NCBI GenBank assembly: GCA_018857735.1
Contig: JABMCL010003601.1
Span: forward strand, 252,723-316,722
Length of the DNA: 64,000 nt
Source of the DNA: Alviniconcha marisindica
Taxonomy: Eukaryota > Mollusca > Gastropoda > Provannidae
Direction of reading: 5' to 3'
Part shown: in pieces, positions 62,732-64,000 of the stretch
How the letters are laid out: each line of letters opens with the position of its first letter
Position numbering within the stretch: the first letter of the stretch is position 1
Program-made: the position numbers and the translations under genes
The notes under the pieces: generated by a model
The model's database searches: none
What the model saw: the letters and a program-made list of their open reading frames with translations, nothing else
Told to the model about the DNA's origin: nothing

Positions 62732-64000
62732 CCTGATATAACCTATATGGTTGACTGGGCGTAAAAGCATTCTCTCTCTCTCTCCTCCTCCTCCTTTCCC
62801 CCTAAAATCAAAACAAAAACATTTCAGTCAAACAAGGGAAACTCCTCTTTCTGTCTCTCCCCGACCCACTTCGCTTATTCTCTCCCCTCCCCCTAAAAAC
62901 AAAGCAAAAATATTATAGTCAAAGAAACTCTCTCTCTCTCTCTCTTTTATCCTCTCCCTCTAAAAACAAAGCAAAAACTTTTCAGTTAAAGAAAGTGCTT
63001 CTCTTCTTTGCTATGTTACACCACTGTGCTGTGTGTTTAATGGTTTCTGTATCTAAGGCGAATAATACAGAAAATCGTGTATAATGTAATATAAAAGAAA
63101 GCGCCTTCCCCTAACATGAACCAGAAACGTACAAATTACAATACAAAACAATGGGGTGCCCAAAAAGCAAATAAAGAAAAAGTGGAAAATCAACACACAA
63201 AGAAGTTAATTAGCGATCGAAAGACGTCACACTAACACAATAACAAAGACCTGAGTCGGCTCAGGTAACGTTCACCTGGCATGCGGGTAAATGCAAGGTA
63301 CATAAACTCCAAGAAAAAGTGGACAGAATTAAGAGGTCAACGACAGTCTATTTAATCATATATAAGCAAATACACTGCTACAACACATACTTTAACGTCT
63401 TTCTCATCACTTCCCAAACACGCGCGCGCGCGCACACACACACCACAGAGAGAGGGGGAAAAAAAGGAAAAAAGAAAAGAAGGAGGGGGAGGGGGAGGGG
63501 AGAGAGAGAGAGAAGAAAAAGAGAGAGGGAAAAGAGAGAGAGGTAGGAAACCCTACAAAAGATCGAATCCGTGTTCGATGGGAAAAGATGGCATAACGAT
63601 TTTTTTTTTTTTTATTATTGCCTGTAAACAATTATATATGCACTTTGCTCTTTTTAACGTTGGCCGAAAATGAGATAAAGTGAGGGGGGGGGGCCCGGGG
63701 GGTGAGGGGGGGGGGGGTAGGGGGGGAAAAACTTTTAAAAATAACAAAATTTTAGGGAACACCCTGAGGGGAATTTTGGTGGGGATGGTAACAACTTGCA
63801 GAAGGAAAGACTCGATGGCACTCACAGAAGTTGAAGACAACACCAACAAACAAGATTCGTGTTTAAATGTCCTAAAGCCTTTTAACCCCTTCACTGCCCC
63901 GGCCTGTACAATTTCCGGGCTGAAAAAGGGGGTGCAAGCAGCGCATATTCCGGTCCTGTAACACATCTGCTTTCAGCGCTGCGCGTTTTGATGAAAAATC
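62730..64000. other. Gene-free right edge
   Basis: Contains TC runs, a MITE family 2 copy, a CG/CA and GGA/GAA-rich tract (63420-63545), G runs (63685-63727), and from 63878 a fragment (TTAACCCCTTCACTGCC..GGCCTGTA, GGGCTGAAAA) similar to 55590-55640. No coding signal is seen. Confidence 0.6.
63188..63320. mobile_element. MITE family 2, reverse partial copy near the right edge
   Basis: AATCAACACACAAAGAAGTT then TAATTAGCG, followed by ACAAAGACCTGAGTCGGCTC, CACCTGGCATGC and GCAAGGTACATAAACTCC. The distal end is lost. Confidence 0.6.

Noticed and set aside
63319..63546. Arg/Glu/Lys-rich frame at the right edge
   Set aside because: Translation of GGA/GAA-rich simple sequence.

Overview
The window is animal nuclear DNA: split genes with GT-AG introns, very dense (CA/TG)n and other tandem repeats, tRNA-derived SINE-like elements, MITEs with terminal inverted repeats, and a decayed non-LTR retrotransposon. 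Protein similarity to vertebrate orthologues (from memory, no search run), the peflin architecture and the repeat style suggest a lophotrochozoan, most likely a gastropod mollusc. The species cannot be fixed from the sequence alone.

Three conserved genes fill 1.6-51.3 kb and all are complete. (1) Squalene synthase (FDFT1), minus strand, 8 coding exons from 13569 down to 1616, 412 aa; its stop codon lies inside a 33-bp minisatellite. (2) Peflin (PEF1, penta-EF-hand), plus strand, 5 coding exons from 13991 to 19983, 247 aa. It is head to head with FDFT1, with 421 bp between the start codons, so the two probably share a bidirectional promoter. (3) WDR48/UAF1, the WD40 activator of USP1/12/46 deubiquitinases, plus strand, 19 coding exons from 24355 to 51282, about 680 aa. 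Exon 10 carries one extra base relative to the conserved frame; an acceptor 10 nt downstream in exon 11 would restore the frame. From 52 to 64 kb I see no host gene: minisatellites, a large foldback structure (59.1-60.8 kb), a 5'-truncated frameshifted reverse-transcriptase tail (61.28-61.75 kb) with a tandemly duplicated 3' end, and simple repeats.

The most unusual property is where the repeats sit. Many arrays are built from or abut splice junctions and duplicate the splice site: the exon 10 donor (12 copies), exon 13 acceptor (9), exon 14 acceptor (about 11) and exon 4 donor (5) of WDR48, and the exon 3 donor (3) plus a partial exon 6 copy in FDFT1. WDR48 exon 15 sits in the loop of a roughly 200-bp inverted repeat whose arms look identical by eye. 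Together these make the window a natural case of exon-edge repeat expansion with decoy splice sites.

The three genes share no pathway: sterol synthesis, ER-exit/calcium signalling and deubiquitination. Exon borders were set by hand from splice consensus, frame continuity and remembered protein similarity; they are firm to the base except where noted.
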